Source of the DNA: Methylobacterium sp. J-068
GTDB lineage: Bacteria > Pseudomonadota > Alphaproteobacteria > Rhizobiales > Beijerinckiaceae
DNA length: 64,000 nucleotides
NCBI RefSeq assembly: GCF_022829445.1
Contig: NZ_JAKSXY010000122.1
Span: forward strand, 372,001-436,000
Direction: 5' to 3'
Both the position numbers and the translations under genes were made by a program. Of the stretch, positions 8,128-16,779 are shown piece by piece; the stretch's first letter is position 1, and the number at the start of each line of letters is the position of its first letter. The notes beneath the pieces were generated by a model. The model was not told where the DNA came from. It saw nothing but the letters and a program-made list of their open reading frames with translations, and ran no database searches.

Positions 8128-9261
8128 GTGCGCATTGCTCAGATTGCTCCGCTTTCGGAGGCTGTACCCCCGAAGTTCTACGGCGGCACCGAGCGCGTGG
8201 TGTCCTGGATCACGGAAGAACTCGTCCGCCAGGGCCACGACGTCACGCTGTTCGCGAGCGGCGATTCCGAGACCTCGGCCAAGCTGGCGGCCTGCACGCC
8301 GGAGGGCCTGCGCCTCCTCGGCTACCGCGACCACACCGCGAGCCACCTCGCCATGCTGCACCACGTGCACAAGCGGGCGCACGAATTCGACGTCCTGCAC
8401 TTCCACATCGACCTGCTGCAATATCCGATGTTCGAGGACTTGAACCACAAGTGCCTCACGACGATGCACGGGCGCCTCGACGTGCCGGACTTCATGCCGG
8501 TCTACCGCACGTTCACGGGCATGCCCCTGGTGTCGATCTCCGACAACCAGCGCGACCCGATGCCCGAGACCGTGAACTGGCTCTCGACCATCCACCACGG
8601 CCTGCCGGCGCAGAACTGTCCGTTCTACCCGGAATCCAAGGGCGGCTACCTTGCCTTCCTCGGCCGCATCTCCCCGGAGAAGCGCCCCGACCGCGCCATC
8701 GAGATGGCGATCCGCTCGGGCGTGAAGCTGAAGATCGCCGCCAAGGTCGACAAGGCCGACCAGGATTACTGGGACGAGGTCATCGAGCCGATGATCCACC
8801 ACCCCCTGATCGAGTTCATCGGCGAGATCAACGAGGAGCAGAAGAAGGACTTCCTCGGCAACGCGCTGGCGCTCGCCTTCCCGATCGATTGGCCGGAGCC
8901 CTTCGGCCTCGTCATGATCGAGGCGATGTCGGCCGGCACGCCGGTGATCGCCTTCCGCAACGGCTCCGTGCCGGAGGTCATCGCCGACGGCGTGTCGGGC
9001 GTTCTCTGCGACTCGATGGACGATGCGGTCGAGGCCGTGCACACGGTCAAGACGATGAGCCGGGCCGGCGTGCGCAAGCACTTCGAGTCGCAGTTCACCG
9101 CCGAGTGCATGGTCCGCAAGTACGTCGCTGCCTACGAGCGCCTGCTCGCCGGCTCGGCCGACGTGATAAAGCTGCCCCATGCCGGCGCCTTCTCCCAGCA
9201 TTACGGCGAACTCAACGGCTCGTCGCTGCCCTCGATCTCCGTCGCCGCGATGCCGGCCTAG
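8128..9261 (+). CDS. GT4-family glycosyltransferase
   Basis: A 377-residue retaining nucleotide-sugar glycosyltransferase of the GT-B fold. The GTG at 8128 is chosen because AGGAG lies at 8116-8120, 7 bases upstream, and the protein then starts with the family's VRIAQIAPLSEAVPPKFYGGTE; a longer frame from 8065 lacks such support. The C-terminal nucleotide-binding half has GRISPEKRPDRAI and the E-x7-E motif (EPFGLVMIEA). The next plus-strand gene is a glycogen-debranching-type enzyme, so a role in a glucan or storage/stress polysaccharide is plausible. The donor and acceptor cannot be told from sequence. Confidence 0.88.
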   Translation: MRIAQIAPLSEAVPPKFYGGTERVVSWITEELVRQGHDVTLFASGDSETSAKLAACTPEGLRLLGYRDHTASHLAMLHHVHKRAHEFDVLHFHIDLLQYPMFEDLNHKCLTTMHGRLDVPDFMPVYRTFTGMPLVSISDNQRDPMPETVNWLSTIHHGLPAQNCPFYPESKGGYLAFLGRISPEKRPDRAIEMAIRSGVKLKIAAKVDKADQDYWDEVIEPMIHHPLIEFIGEINEEQKKDFLGNALALAFPIDWPEPFGLVMIEAMSAGTPVIAFRNGSVPEVIADGVSGVLCDSMDDAVEAVHTVKTMSRAGVRKHFESQFTAECMVRKYVAAYERLLAGSADVIKLPHAGAFSQHYGELNGSSLPSISVAAMPA

Positions 9262-9340
9262 CCGAGCCGCCCGGCATCGCTCCCGCGCGGGGCCGGTGAA
9301 GGCTGGCGCCGCAAGATTGCCGCACTACCTCTGCCTCTGA

Positions 9341-9378
9341 GGGCCGCCGCGCCGCACCTTGCGACCGGCGGCCCTTTT
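9341..9378 (+). terminator. intrinsic terminator after the glycosyltransferase
   Basis: GGGCCGCCG at 9341-9349 pairs perfectly with CGGCGGCCC at 9366-9374, followed by TTTT at 9375-9378. It sits between the glycosyltransferase and the debranching enzyme, so the two may be only partly cotranscribed. Confidence 0.7.
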
Positions 9379-9410
9379 GATTCGACCCCCACTTTCGGAG
9401 ACGCGCAGGC

Positions 9411-11741
9411 ATGGCAGCGGACACTCTCAAGGCGACCTCCGAAACCGCGACCGGGACGCGGATTCCCCAGGGCTTTCAGGACGCCGACGAAGTTCTGCCG
9501 CAATATCACATCGAGGCGCAGACCTCGCTCGTCGAGCGCCCCCTGCGTTCGCTGAAGTACGGCGAGGCCTTCGCGGTGCTCGACAGCTACGGCGACATCG
9601 GCGTGCTGCCCGGCCCCGAGGGCCTGTACTTCCAGGATACGCGCTACCTCTCGCGCCTGCACGTCACCATCGAGGATCAGCGCCCGCTGCTGCTCTCGTC
9701 GGTGATGCAGGACGACAACGGCGCGCTCAGCGTCGACATGACGACGCCCGACATCCGCATCGACGCGCATGACGAGACCACGATCCCGCGCGAACTGATC
9801 GCCATCGAGCGCACCAAGTTCCTGTTCCGGGGCGCCTGCTACGACCGGATCGGTCTGCGCAACTACGATTCGCGCCACTGGCACCTGAAGGTGGCCGTGA
9901 CCTTCGACGCGGATTTTCGCGATCTGTTCGAGGTGCGCGGCATGGACCGCCCGGTGCGGGGCAAGCGCAGCGTGCAGGTGGCGAGCGAAACCGAAGTCCA
10001 GTTCCGCTATGCCGGCCTCGACGAGGTGGTGCGCACCACGAGCCTGCATTTCGGCCCGAAGCCGAAGCACATCGAGCCGGGCCGTGCCGAGTTCCTGGTC
10101 TCGCTGCCGCCGGGCGGGCGGGCCTCACTGTTCCTGCGCGTCGTCTTCGAATCGCACCGGGCCTTCACCAGCGCCCCGGCGGCCGAGCGCGTCGGCGAGG
10201 ACGCGGCGGCCGGCCTGTCGCGTGCCGCCGGCAGTTCGGCCTCGCCGCGCCATCCCAAAGGCCTTGCCGAGGGCGTGATCTTCGCGCGCGCCTACCGTGA
10301 TTCACGCCGCGACCTGCGCCAGCTCACCGCCGGCATCACCACGATCATCTCGTCGAACGACCAGTTCAACGAGGCCGCCTGCCGCGCCACGGCCGACCTC
10401 TACATGCTGGCGAGCCGCACGCCGGAGGGCATCTACCCCTTCGCCGGCATCCCCTGGTACTCCACGGTCTTCGGGCGCGACGGCATCATCACCGCGATGA
10501 TGGCGCTCTGGATCGACCCGAATTTCGGCAAAGGCGTGCTGCGCTACCTCGCCTCGACGCAGGCCAAGGCCGTGGACCCCGCCGCCGACGCCCAGCCCGG
10601 CAAGGTGCTGCACGAGACCCGGCGCGGCGAGATGGCGATGCTCGGCGAAGTGCCGTTCCGGCACTATTACGGCACCATCGACGGCACGCCGCTCTTCGTC
10701 ATGCTGGCCTGGGAATATTACGCCGTCACCGGCGACCGGGACACCATCGCGGCGATCTGGCCGGCCCTCGAACTCGCGCTCGAATGGATGAACCGGTACG
10801 GCGACCGCGACGGCGACGGCTTCGTGGAATACGCCCGCGACACCGACAAGGGCCTGGAGAACCAGGGCTGGAAGGACAGCCACGACTCGATCTTCCACAC
10901 GGACGGCAACCTCGCCAAGGGGCCGATCGCCCTCTGCGAGGTCCAGGGCTACGTCTATGCCGCCAAGAACGGCGCGGCCAAGCTCGCCGCGCTGCTCGGG
11001 CACGACGACCTCGCCCAGCGCCTCGGCCAGGAGGCGCGCGCGCTGCGCGAGAATTTCGACAAGGCGTTCTGGTGCGACGACATCGGCACCTATGCCCTCG
11101 CCCTCGACGGCGAGAAGCGCCAGTGCGCCGTGCGCTCGTCCAACGCCGGGCACGCGCTCTTCACCGGCATCGCCCTGCCCGAGCGGGCCGCGAGTGTCGC
11201 CGCCAACCTCCTGTCGAAGGACGGCTTCAACGGCTGGGGCGTGCGCACGATCGCGCGCGGCGAGGCCCGCTACAACCCGATGTCGTACCACAACGGCTCG
11301 ATCTGGCCGCACGACAACGCGCTGATCGCCCTCGGCCTGGCGCGCTACGACCTGAAGCCGGAAGCCTCGCGGATCTTCCAGGGCATGTTCGACACGGCCC
11401 TCTACCAGGACCAGAAGCGGTTGCCGGAACTGTTCTGCGGCTTCATGCGCCGGCACCAGCGCGGGCCCGTTTCCTATCCGGTGGCCTGCTCGCCGCAGGC
11501 CTGGGCGGCGGCCGCCCCCTTCGCCTTCCTCGCCGCCTGTCTCGGCCTGGAGATCGACCACGATCGCAACCGGGTCCGCTTCCGCAACCCGACCCTGCCG
11601 CCCTTCCTCGACGGCGTCTCGATCTTCAACCTGAAGATCGGCGCCTCGCGCGTGGACCTTCGCCTGCAGCGCTATGGCGAGGATGTCACCGTGAACGTCC
11701 TGCGTCGCACCGGCGACGCGCAGATCTCGCTGCTGAAGTAA
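9411..11741 (+). CDS. glycogen-debranching-type amylo-alpha-1,6-glucosidase
   Basis: A 776-residue two-domain glycoside hydrolase. Residues about 40-240 match the bacterial N-terminal debranching-enzyme domain (VLDSYGDIGVLPGPEGLYFQDTRYLS). Residues about 290-760 form the alpha/alpha-barrel catalytic domain with GIPWYSTVFGRDG, EYARDTDKGLENQGWKDS and YHNGSIWPHDNALIA. Family members remove alpha-1,6 branch glucosyl units from glucans. The start ATG at 9411 has GGAG about 9 bases upstream. Pairing with a GT4 enzyme suggests synthesis and trimming of one polymer; its identity is open. It has no signal peptide, so it is cytoplasmic. Confidence 0.87.
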   Translation: MAADTLKATSETATGTRIPQGFQDADEVLPQYHIEAQTSLVERPLRSLKYGEAFAVLDSYGDIGVLPGPEGLYFQDTRYLSRLHVTIEDQRPLLLSSVMQDDNGALSVDMTTPDIRIDAHDETTIPRELIAIERTKFLFRGACYDRIGLRNYDSRHWHLKVAVTFDADFRDLFEVRGMDRPVRGKRSVQVASETEVQFRYAGLDEVVRTTSLHFGPKPKHIEPGRAEFLVSLPPGGRASLFLRVVFESHRAFTSAPAAERVGEDAAAGLSRAAGSSASPRHPKGLAEGVIFARAYRDSRRDLRQLTAGITTIISSNDQFNEAACRATADLYMLASRTPEGIYPFAGIPWYSTVFGRDGIITAMMALWIDPNFGKGVLRYLASTQAKAVDPAADAQPGKVLHETRRGEMAMLGEVPFRHYYGTIDGTPLFVMLAWEYYAVTGDRDTIAAIWPALELALEWMNRYGDRDGDGFVEYARDTDKGLENQGWKDSHDSIFHTDGNLAKGPIALCEVQGYVYAAKNGAAKLAALLGHDDLAQRLGQEARALRENFDKAFWCDDIGTYALALDGEKRQCAVRSSNAGHALFTGIALPERAASVAANLLSKDGFNGWGVRTIARGEARYNPMSYHNGSIWPHDNALIALGLARYDLKPEASRIFQGMFDTALYQDQKRLPELFCGFMRRHQRGPVSYPVACSPQAWAAAAPFAFLAACLGLEIDHDRNRVRFRNPTLPPFLDGVSIFNLKIGASRVDLRLQRYGEDVTVNVLRRTGDAQISLLK

Positions 11742-11749
11742 GGCGCAGT

Positions 11750-11864
11750 CTCCCCTCCCCCTCGCGGGGAAGGGCCAGGGGTCGGAGGGGCGCCGGCAGC
11801 CTTCCGAAGCGTCGAGGGTCACCCCGAACCGCACCCCGGCCCCTCCTCACACGGGGAGGAGGGG
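11750..11864. repeat. GC-rich extragenic repeat-like element with hairpin
   Basis: This C/G-block sequence between the debranching enzyme and infC starts with CCCCTCCCCCTCGCGGGG and ends with the hairpin CCCCTCCT (11840-11847) / AGGAGGGG (11857-11864). Such block-structured elements are commonly dispersed between genes in high-GC alphaproteobacteria. No second full copy was seen in this window, so the repeat status is inferred. Confidence 0.4.
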
Positions 11865-11908
11865 CACGTCACGGAATCGACGACGTCCCGCGACGCCGCC
11901 GATCAACG

Positions 11909-11940
11909 AAAAACGCCGCCCTCCCGAAGGAAGGCGGCGC
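11909..11940 (-). terminator. infC: intrinsic terminator of infC
   Basis: Read on the minus strand, a stem of GC-rich arms (11939-11931 with 11922-11914) closes a TTCG-containing loop and is followed by TTTTT. It lies 37 bases after the infC stop, so infC transcription ends here with no rpmI/rplT following. Confidence 0.85.
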
Positions 11941-11976
11941 TCGAGATCCGATGGGCTCCGGAGAAAAACCCCGGCG

Positions 11977-12519
11977 TCAGCGCGGCGCCAGGATCATGAT
12001 CATCTGGCGGCCTTCGAGCATCGGCTCGCTCTCCACCTTCGCGATCTCCTGGGTCTCGTTCTTCACCCGCTCCAGCAGGCGCAGGCCGATATCCTGGTGC
12101 GCCATCTCGCGGCCGCGGAAGCGCAGGGTCACCTTGACCTTGTCGCCCTCCTCGAAGAACCGGATCACGGCCTTCATCTTGGTATCGTAGTCGTGCTTGT
12201 CGATGCCGGGTCGGAGCTTGATCTCCTTGACCTCGACCGTCTTCTGCTTCTTGCGCGCTTCGTTCTGCTTCTTCTGCTCGTTGAAGCGGAAGCGGCCGTA
12301 ATCAAGGAGCTTGCAGACGGGAGGAACGGAGTTCGGTGCGATCTCGACGAGGTCGAGGCCGGCTTCCTCGGCCATGGCGATGGCGTCGAAGAAGGCGACG
12401 ACGCCACGGTTCTGACCGGTGTCGTCGATGAGCTGCACTTCGCGAACGCCACGGATATCCCGGTTGGCGCGCGGCCCGTCCTTCTGCGGGGCCGGCATAG
12501 CTCTCATTGGTCTACGAAT
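11977..12519 (-). CDS. infC: translation initiation factor IF-3, ATT start codon
   Basis: IF-3 binds the 30S subunit, proofreads start codons and prevents subunit joining. I place the start at the ATT at 12519, giving 180 residues beginning (M)RRPMRAMPAPQKDGPR. This N-terminus resembles other alphaproteobacterial IF-3 proteins, and AGGAGA (12533-12528) lies 8 bases upstream. ATGs at 12507 and 12498 are alternatives. The core motifs RDIRGVREVQLID, NSVPPVCKLLDYGRF and the C-terminal domain are intact. A rare AUU start is known to let IF-3 repress its own translation, so autoregulation is likely. Here the gene stands alone. Confidence 0.9.
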   Translation of the reverse strand: MRRPMRAMPAPQKDGPRANRDIRGVREVQLIDDTGQNRGVVAFFDAIAMAEEAGLDLVEIAPNSVPPVCKLLDYGRFRFNEQKKQNEARKKQKTVEVKEIKLRPGIDKHDYDTKMKAVIRFFEEGDKVKVTLRFRGREMAHQDIGLRLLERVKNETQEIAKVESEPMLEGRQMIMILAPR

Positions 12520-12643
12520 GGCTTTGATCTCCTGATGAAACGACGAAACGGCAGCCCACGAACCCAAACCCCATCCGAGGCTGATTCTGGCCACCCATCG
12601 CTCGCGAAATTCGGTGCGACACCTTGGCTGAACTCTCGCTCAA

Positions 12644-12658
12644 GTCAACACGGTTGAC
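12644..12658. promoter_or_regulatory. infC: operator-like palindrome upstream of infC
   Basis: GTCAAC, three bases, GTTGAC form a perfect 6+6 inverted repeat. On the minus strand one arm reads TTGACT and could be a -35 element for infC, about 124 bases upstream of its start. The binding protein, if any, is unknown. Confidence 0.35.
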
Positions 12659-12712
12659 GGGGTTTGGTTCATTCGACACGGTCCGGCACCGCGCCAGACG
12701 AGAGAGCATCCG

Positions 12713-13945
12713 TCAACCACGGGCGATCGGGGCCCGGCCCGCGATGAGGTCGGCATAGACCGCGAGGGTGTCGCCGACCATGCCCTCGAGCGAGAAATGG
12801 GCTTCCACGTGCGCGCGTCCGCGCCGTGTCATGGCATCGCGGGCGCTGGCCCCGAGGGCGAGGGCCTCCGTGAGCGCTCCTGCCAGCGCGGCGGCGTCGC
12901 CGGGGGGCACGCGCCAGCCGGTGCGCTGGGCGGCCGGCACTTCCGGCGGCGCCAAGACCGTCTCGGGCACGGCGCCGAGGTCGGAGACCACGACCGGCGT
13001 GCCGAGTGCCTGCGCCTCCACCGCCGAGCGGCCGAAGGCCTCGGGCTCGACGGAGGGCACCGCCACCACGGAGGCGGCCCGGAAGGCCGCCGGCATGTCG
13101 GCGCAGTGGCCGACCCGGTGGACGATGCCCTGGAGGCCGCGCGCGGCGACCAGCGCGTCGAGTTCCCGCTCGTAGGCGACGCGGCCCTGCGGATCCCCCG
13201 CGAGCACGATGGCGACGTCGGTCACGCCCTGGTCCCGCATCAGCGCGGCGGATTCGATGAGCACCCGCTGGCCCTTCCAGCCCGTGAGGCGAGCGGCCAG
13301 CAGCACCACGCGCTCGTGGGGCGCGACGCCCCAGGCCCGGCGCAGAGCCTCGACCCGCGCCGGCAGCACCGCCCCGGGCGTGAACAGGCCGAGATCGGTG
13401 CCGCGATGGATCACCCGGACCCGGTCCCCCGCCTGTTCGGGATGCAGGCTGCGGATCAGGTCGGCGGTGTAGTGCGAGTTGGCGATGACCACGTCGCCGC
13501 GCGCCATCACGGAATTGTACAGCACCTTCACGCCGGTGCGGCCCGAATAGCTGCCGTGATAGGTGGTGACGAAGGGCAGCCTGAGCCGGCGGGCCGCGCC
13601 CAGCGCCACCCAGGCGGGTGCGCGGGAGCGGGCATGGACGATCTGCACGCCCTCGCGTCGGCACAGGCGCGCCAGACGGCCGACGTTCAGCGCCATGGCG
13701 AGCGGATTCTTCGAAGCGGCGGGAAAGGGCAGCCAGATTCCGCCCTTGGCCTGCAACTCGCCGACCAGGCGCCCGCCGGCCGTGGCCACCAGGGCCCGCG
13801 CCCCGGCAGCCGCGAGGGCGGCGGCGATGTCGACGGTGGTGCGCTCGGCCCCGCCCGCATCGAGTTCGGGGATGATCTGCAGGATGGTGGTGCCGGCGAG
13901 CGGCGTGCGCTCGCTCGGAAAGCCGCCGCGTCCTTCGCCGTTCAT
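12713..13945 (-). CDS. GT4-family glycosyltransferase
   Basis: A 410-residue GT-B glycosyltransferase. The N-terminal half begins TTILQIIPELDAGGAERTT, typical of lipopolysaccharide/exopolysaccharide glycosyltransferases. The C-terminal half has LLAARLTGWKGQ and the E-x7-E region EPEAFGRSAVEAQALGTPVV. The start at 13945 (MNGEGRGG) is preferred over 13972 by typical spacing, but no strong ribosome site supports either. It is transcribed toward infC, with about 190 bases between them. It probably acts at the cytoplasmic membrane in surface glycan assembly; donor and acceptor are unknown. Confidence 0.85.
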   Translation of the reverse strand: MNGEGRGGFPSERTPLAGTTILQIIPELDAGGAERTTVDIAAALAAAGARALVATAGGRLVGELQAKGGIWLPFPAASKNPLAMALNVGRLARLCRREGVQIVHARSRAPAWVALGAARRLRLPFVTTYHGSYSGRTGVKVLYNSVMARGDVVIANSHYTADLIRSLHPEQAGDRVRVIHRGTDLGLFTPGAVLPARVEALRRAWGVAPHERVVLLAARLTGWKGQRVLIESAALMRDQGVTDVAIVLAGDPQGRVAYERELDALVAARGLQGIVHRVGHCADMPAAFRAASVVAVPSVEPEAFGRSAVEAQALGTPVVVSDLGAVPETVLAPPEVPAAQRTGWRVPPGDAAALAGALTEALALGASARDAMTRRGRAHVEAHFSLEGMVGDTLAVYADLIAGRAPIARG

Positions 13946-14128
13946 GATGCGCGACCCGAGACGGTGCGCCACCCGAGGTCGAGGTCCGGAGTGCCGTCAG
14001 CGTCGTTGCGATGTCCGTCTGCGGTGTCGGTCATGGCCGTGAGCTTGAACGCCGCGCTTTACGGCCGGGTAAACGAAATGCGAAGCCGTCCCCTCAAGTT
14101 CGATGCAACGCGACGCGAGGGTTAACGA

Positions 14129-14926
14129 ATGGCTTCTGCCGAGGGTGGAGCGCCGATCTTCATCGAGGTCGGCAGCGGACGGGATCTGCGACGGATCGCG
14201 GTGCGCCTGCGGCCGGGCGCGGATCGAGGGCCGCCCCTGGTCTGGCTCGGCGGTTTCCGCTCCGACATGGGCGCGACGAAGGCCATGGCCCTGGATGCGT
14301 GGGCCGAGCGCCACGGGCGGACCCTCGTGCGCTTCGACTATACCGGGCACGGCGAGTCGGGCGGCGATTTTGCCGAGGCCACGATCTCCACCTGGCTCGC
14401 CGATGCGCGCGCGGTCCTGGCCGCCCATGCGCCGGAGCGCCCGATCCTCGTCGGATCGTCGATGGGGGGCTGGATCGCCTGCCTCGTCGCCAGGGCCCTG
14501 ATGCGGGAGAAGCTGGCGCCGCCCACGGGGCTGGTGCTGATCGCGCCGGCCCTCGACTTCACCGAAAGCCTGATGTGGGCGCGCTTCACGCCGGAGATCC
14601 GCGCGATGATCGAGCGGGACGGCGCCTGGATGCGGCCGAGCCAGTACGATCCGAACCCGGTGCCGATCACCCGCGCGCTGATCGCGGATGGCCGTGCGCA
14701 CACCCTGCTCGACGCGGATCTCGATCCGGGCTGCCCGGTCCACATCCTCCAGGGCATGGATGACCCGGACGTGCCCTACACGCACGCCCTCGAGGTGGTG
14801 AAGCGCCTGCCGAGCGCCGGCACGATCCTCACCCTGATCGCGGATGGCGACCACCGCCTGTCACGGCCGCAGGATCTGGCGCGGCTGCTCTCGGCGGTGG
14901 CGGCGATGGGGGTCAGTGCAGGCTGA
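14129..14926 (+). CDS. alpha/beta hydrolase
   Basis: A 265-residue serine hydrolase of the alpha/beta fold. The nucleophile elbow is GSSMGGW, the oxyanion region is LGGFRSDMGATK, and the acid/base residues are likely Asp in GMDDPDVPY and His in GDHRLSRPQD. Proteins of this pattern resemble mitochondrial ABHD10-type thioesterases, but the substrate cannot be deduced. The 3' end overlaps the end of the convergent DUF1150 gene by 14 bases. It has no signal peptide. Confidence 0.85.
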   Translation: MASAEGGAPIFIEVGSGRDLRRIAVRLRPGADRGPPLVWLGGFRSDMGATKAMALDAWAERHGRTLVRFDYTGHGESGGDFAEATISTWLADARAVLAAHAPERPILVGSSMGGWIACLVARALMREKLAPPTGLVLIAPALDFTESLMWARFTPEIRAMIERDGAWMRPSQYDPNPVPITRALIADGRAHTLLDADLDPGCPVHILQGMDDPDVPYTHALEVVKRLPSAGTILTLIADGDHRLSRPQDLARLLSAVAAMGVSAG

Positions 14927-15197
14927 CCGTGTAGAGGTCGTTGGCCAGCGCGTTGGCCACGATCGCGTCACGGGAATCCGCCAGCAGGATCGGCGCGCCG
15001 CTGGCCGAGAGCAGCGCGAACAGGTCGAGGCCGGGGGACAGATCGGGCGCCTGCGGGAAGATGCGCTTCACCTCGTCCGAGCGGATGGCCCGCACATAGG
15101 CGATGTGGCCTTCGCCCAGCGCCGCGAGATCGGAGGTGTCGAACTCGGCCGGGTCGAGATCGGCCTGGGTCAGCGGATTGATGTCGAAGTCGGTCAT
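14913..15197 (-). CDS. DUF1150 family protein
   Basis: A 94-residue small acidic protein starting MTDFDINPLTQADLDPAEF and containing the DUF1150 core (IAYVRAIRSDEVKRIFP ... LFALLSASGAPILLADSR). In many alphaproteobacteria this family is encoded directly after a small heat-shock protein, as here (97-base gap). Its function is unknown; the linkage suggests a partner of the sHSP or a stress protein. Confidence 0.85.
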   Translation of the reverse strand: MTDFDINPLTQADLDPAEFDTSDLAALGEGHIAYVRAIRSDEVKRIFPQAPDLSPGLDLFALLSASGAPILLADSRDAIVANALANDLYTVSLH

Positions 15198-15294
15198 GGA
15201 CTGCCCTCCTTGGTGGCAGAGCGGTACGCCGGAACCCGATCCCGGCGGTTCTGGAAGAAGGCGTGAAACCCTCTGGTGTCGCGGAGTCCCGGAT

Positions 15295-15732
15295 TCAGGC
15301 CTCGTCCCGGGATGCGATGGCGATCTTGCGTACGATCCGGTCCGGCTCGGGCCGGGTCAGGTCGATGGAGAGGAGGCCGTTCGAGAGGTCGGCGCCCATC
15401 ACCTCCATTCCGTCCGCGAGCAGGAAGGCCCGCTGGAACTGGCGCGCGGCGATGCCGCGATGGAGGAACTGGCGCGACTTGTCGTCGATCTGCCGCCCCC
15501 GGACCACGAGCTGGCTCTCCTCCAGCATCACGTCGAGCTGGTCGCGCGTGAACCCGGCGACCGCGAGGGTGATGCGAAGGCGCTCCGGCGCGTGCTCGGT
15601 CCGCGCCAGCCGCTCGATGTTGTAGGGCGGATACCCGTCACTGGCGGCCTTCGACACACGGTCGAGGGCCTGTTCGATCTCGTCGAAGCCGAGAAGGAAC
15701 GGGTGTCCGAACGGAGAGGGCCGGGTCGTCAC
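15295..15732 (-). CDS. Hsp20 family small heat-shock protein
   Basis: A 145-residue ATP-independent holdase chaperone. The GTG at 15732 (VTTRPSPFGHPFLLGFDEIE) has AAGGA about 9-10 bases upstream and gives the usual length. The alpha-crystallin domain spans about residues 35-130 (YPPYNIER, ITLAVAGFTRDQLDV, FLHRGIAARQFQRAF). The minus-strand leader contains CTTC/GAAG arms directly around the ribosome site, so a heat-labile structure is possible. Nothing else convincing lies in the interval 15733-16291, whose reading frames have no recognisable features. Confidence 0.9.
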   Translation of the reverse strand: MTTRPSPFGHPFLLGFDEIEQALDRVSKAASDGYPPYNIERLARTEHAPERLRITLAVAGFTRDQLDVMLEESQLVVRGRQIDDKSRQFLHRGIAARQFQRAFLLADGMEVMGADLSNGLLSIDLTRPEPDRIVRKIAIASRDEA

Positions 15733-16291
15733 GAACGCATGTCCTTCCAGCGAAGCCCGAAACGAGAGAGCGAGGCACTTCGGTGATCGGGGCCCGCCTG
15801 CGCAGCACCCCTCCCGACGGTCGCCCGCCGGTCTCAGCGATATGGAGGCGCGGTCGGAGCGCATCAAGGGTCGGGCATGGCGGGTCGAGACGGCGCGGTC
15901 GCCCGGGAGGCCTTGTCGCATTGGGGTTTTTCGGAACTTTCGGACGGGCACTTTCGGCAAGCCGAAGCTTGGCCGAAGCAGTGACCGGAGTAACAGTTTG
16001 GAATTCCTCTGATATTCGGGCCTGACCTTGATCTGCGGTTGCCACCTCGGATATGTCGACCGCGCATGAAGCGCCGCCCGGATCGTGGTTTTCGAACCGC
16101 GTCCTCTGGCGTTGGACGAGCCCGGGTCATGGCGCGCGCGCGACGTGCGCCTCTCGGGCGTCGCGAATAGTGACAGCAACAGGCGTGGAGTGCACGGCGT
16201 GATCGGGCAACGGGACTTGCGGACAAACCAGATCGACGCGGGCTCTCGCCGCGAGGCCGGACGGACGCCCGTCAGACCGGGCGCGACGGCG

Positions 16292-16723
16292 ATGTTCGCC
16301 GGTCTCGCGCTCCTGGCCGGTCTCGGTGGAGCCTTGGCGCAGGACGGCAAGGACGCCGCTACGGAGGGCAAGGCCCCCGTGCTCAAGCTCGAACTCAACC
16401 GCCTCGAGCCGGCCGGCGACGCCTGCCGGACCTACCTCCTCGTGGACAACAGCCGGGGCCCGGCCCTGAAGTCCCTGAAGGTCGATCTCTTCGCCTTCGA
16501 TACCGAGGGCGTCGCCCAGAAGCGCCTCGCCGTGGAACTCGGTCCGGTGCAGGACCGCAAGACGATGGTGCGCCTCTTCGACTTCCCCGCCCTCGCCTGC
16601 CCGAAGATCGGCCGCGTCCTCCTCAACGACGTGCTCGCCTGCGAGGGCGGCGAGGCCAGCCGCGAATCGTGCCTCGAGCGCATCGAGACGGAGAGCAAGA
16701 CCTCCGCCACCTTCGTGCGCTGA
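16292..16723 (+). CDS. exported protein upstream of exbB, function unknown
   Basis: This 143-residue protein starts MFAGLALLAGLGGALAQ, a short hydrophobic signal with an ALAQ cleavage site. A longer frame upstream would add an Arg-rich stretch and could make a longer signal; the true start is uncertain. The mature part contains LNRLEPAGDACRTYLLVDNSRG and four further Cys-containing positions near CPKIG, CEGG and SCLER. It directly precedes exbB-exbD-tonB with a 56-base gap, so it is probably a periplasmic accessory of that TonB system. Confidence 0.75.
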   Translation: MFAGLALLAGLGGALAQDGKDAATEGKAPVLKLELNRLEPAGDACRTYLLVDNSRGPALKSLKVDLFAFDTEGVAQKRLAVELGPVQDRKTMVRLFDFPALACPKIGRVLLNDVLACEGGEASRESCLERIETESKTSATFVR

Positions 16724-16779
16724 CCGGCGCACCTCACCCCGCCCCTCGTTCCGCCACCGCTCACTCGAAAGAGATCGCC

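Noticed and set aside
15900..15960. A CCCCAAT stretch as a heat-shock sigma promoter for hsp20
   Set aside because: No CTTG-type -35 element at proper distance.
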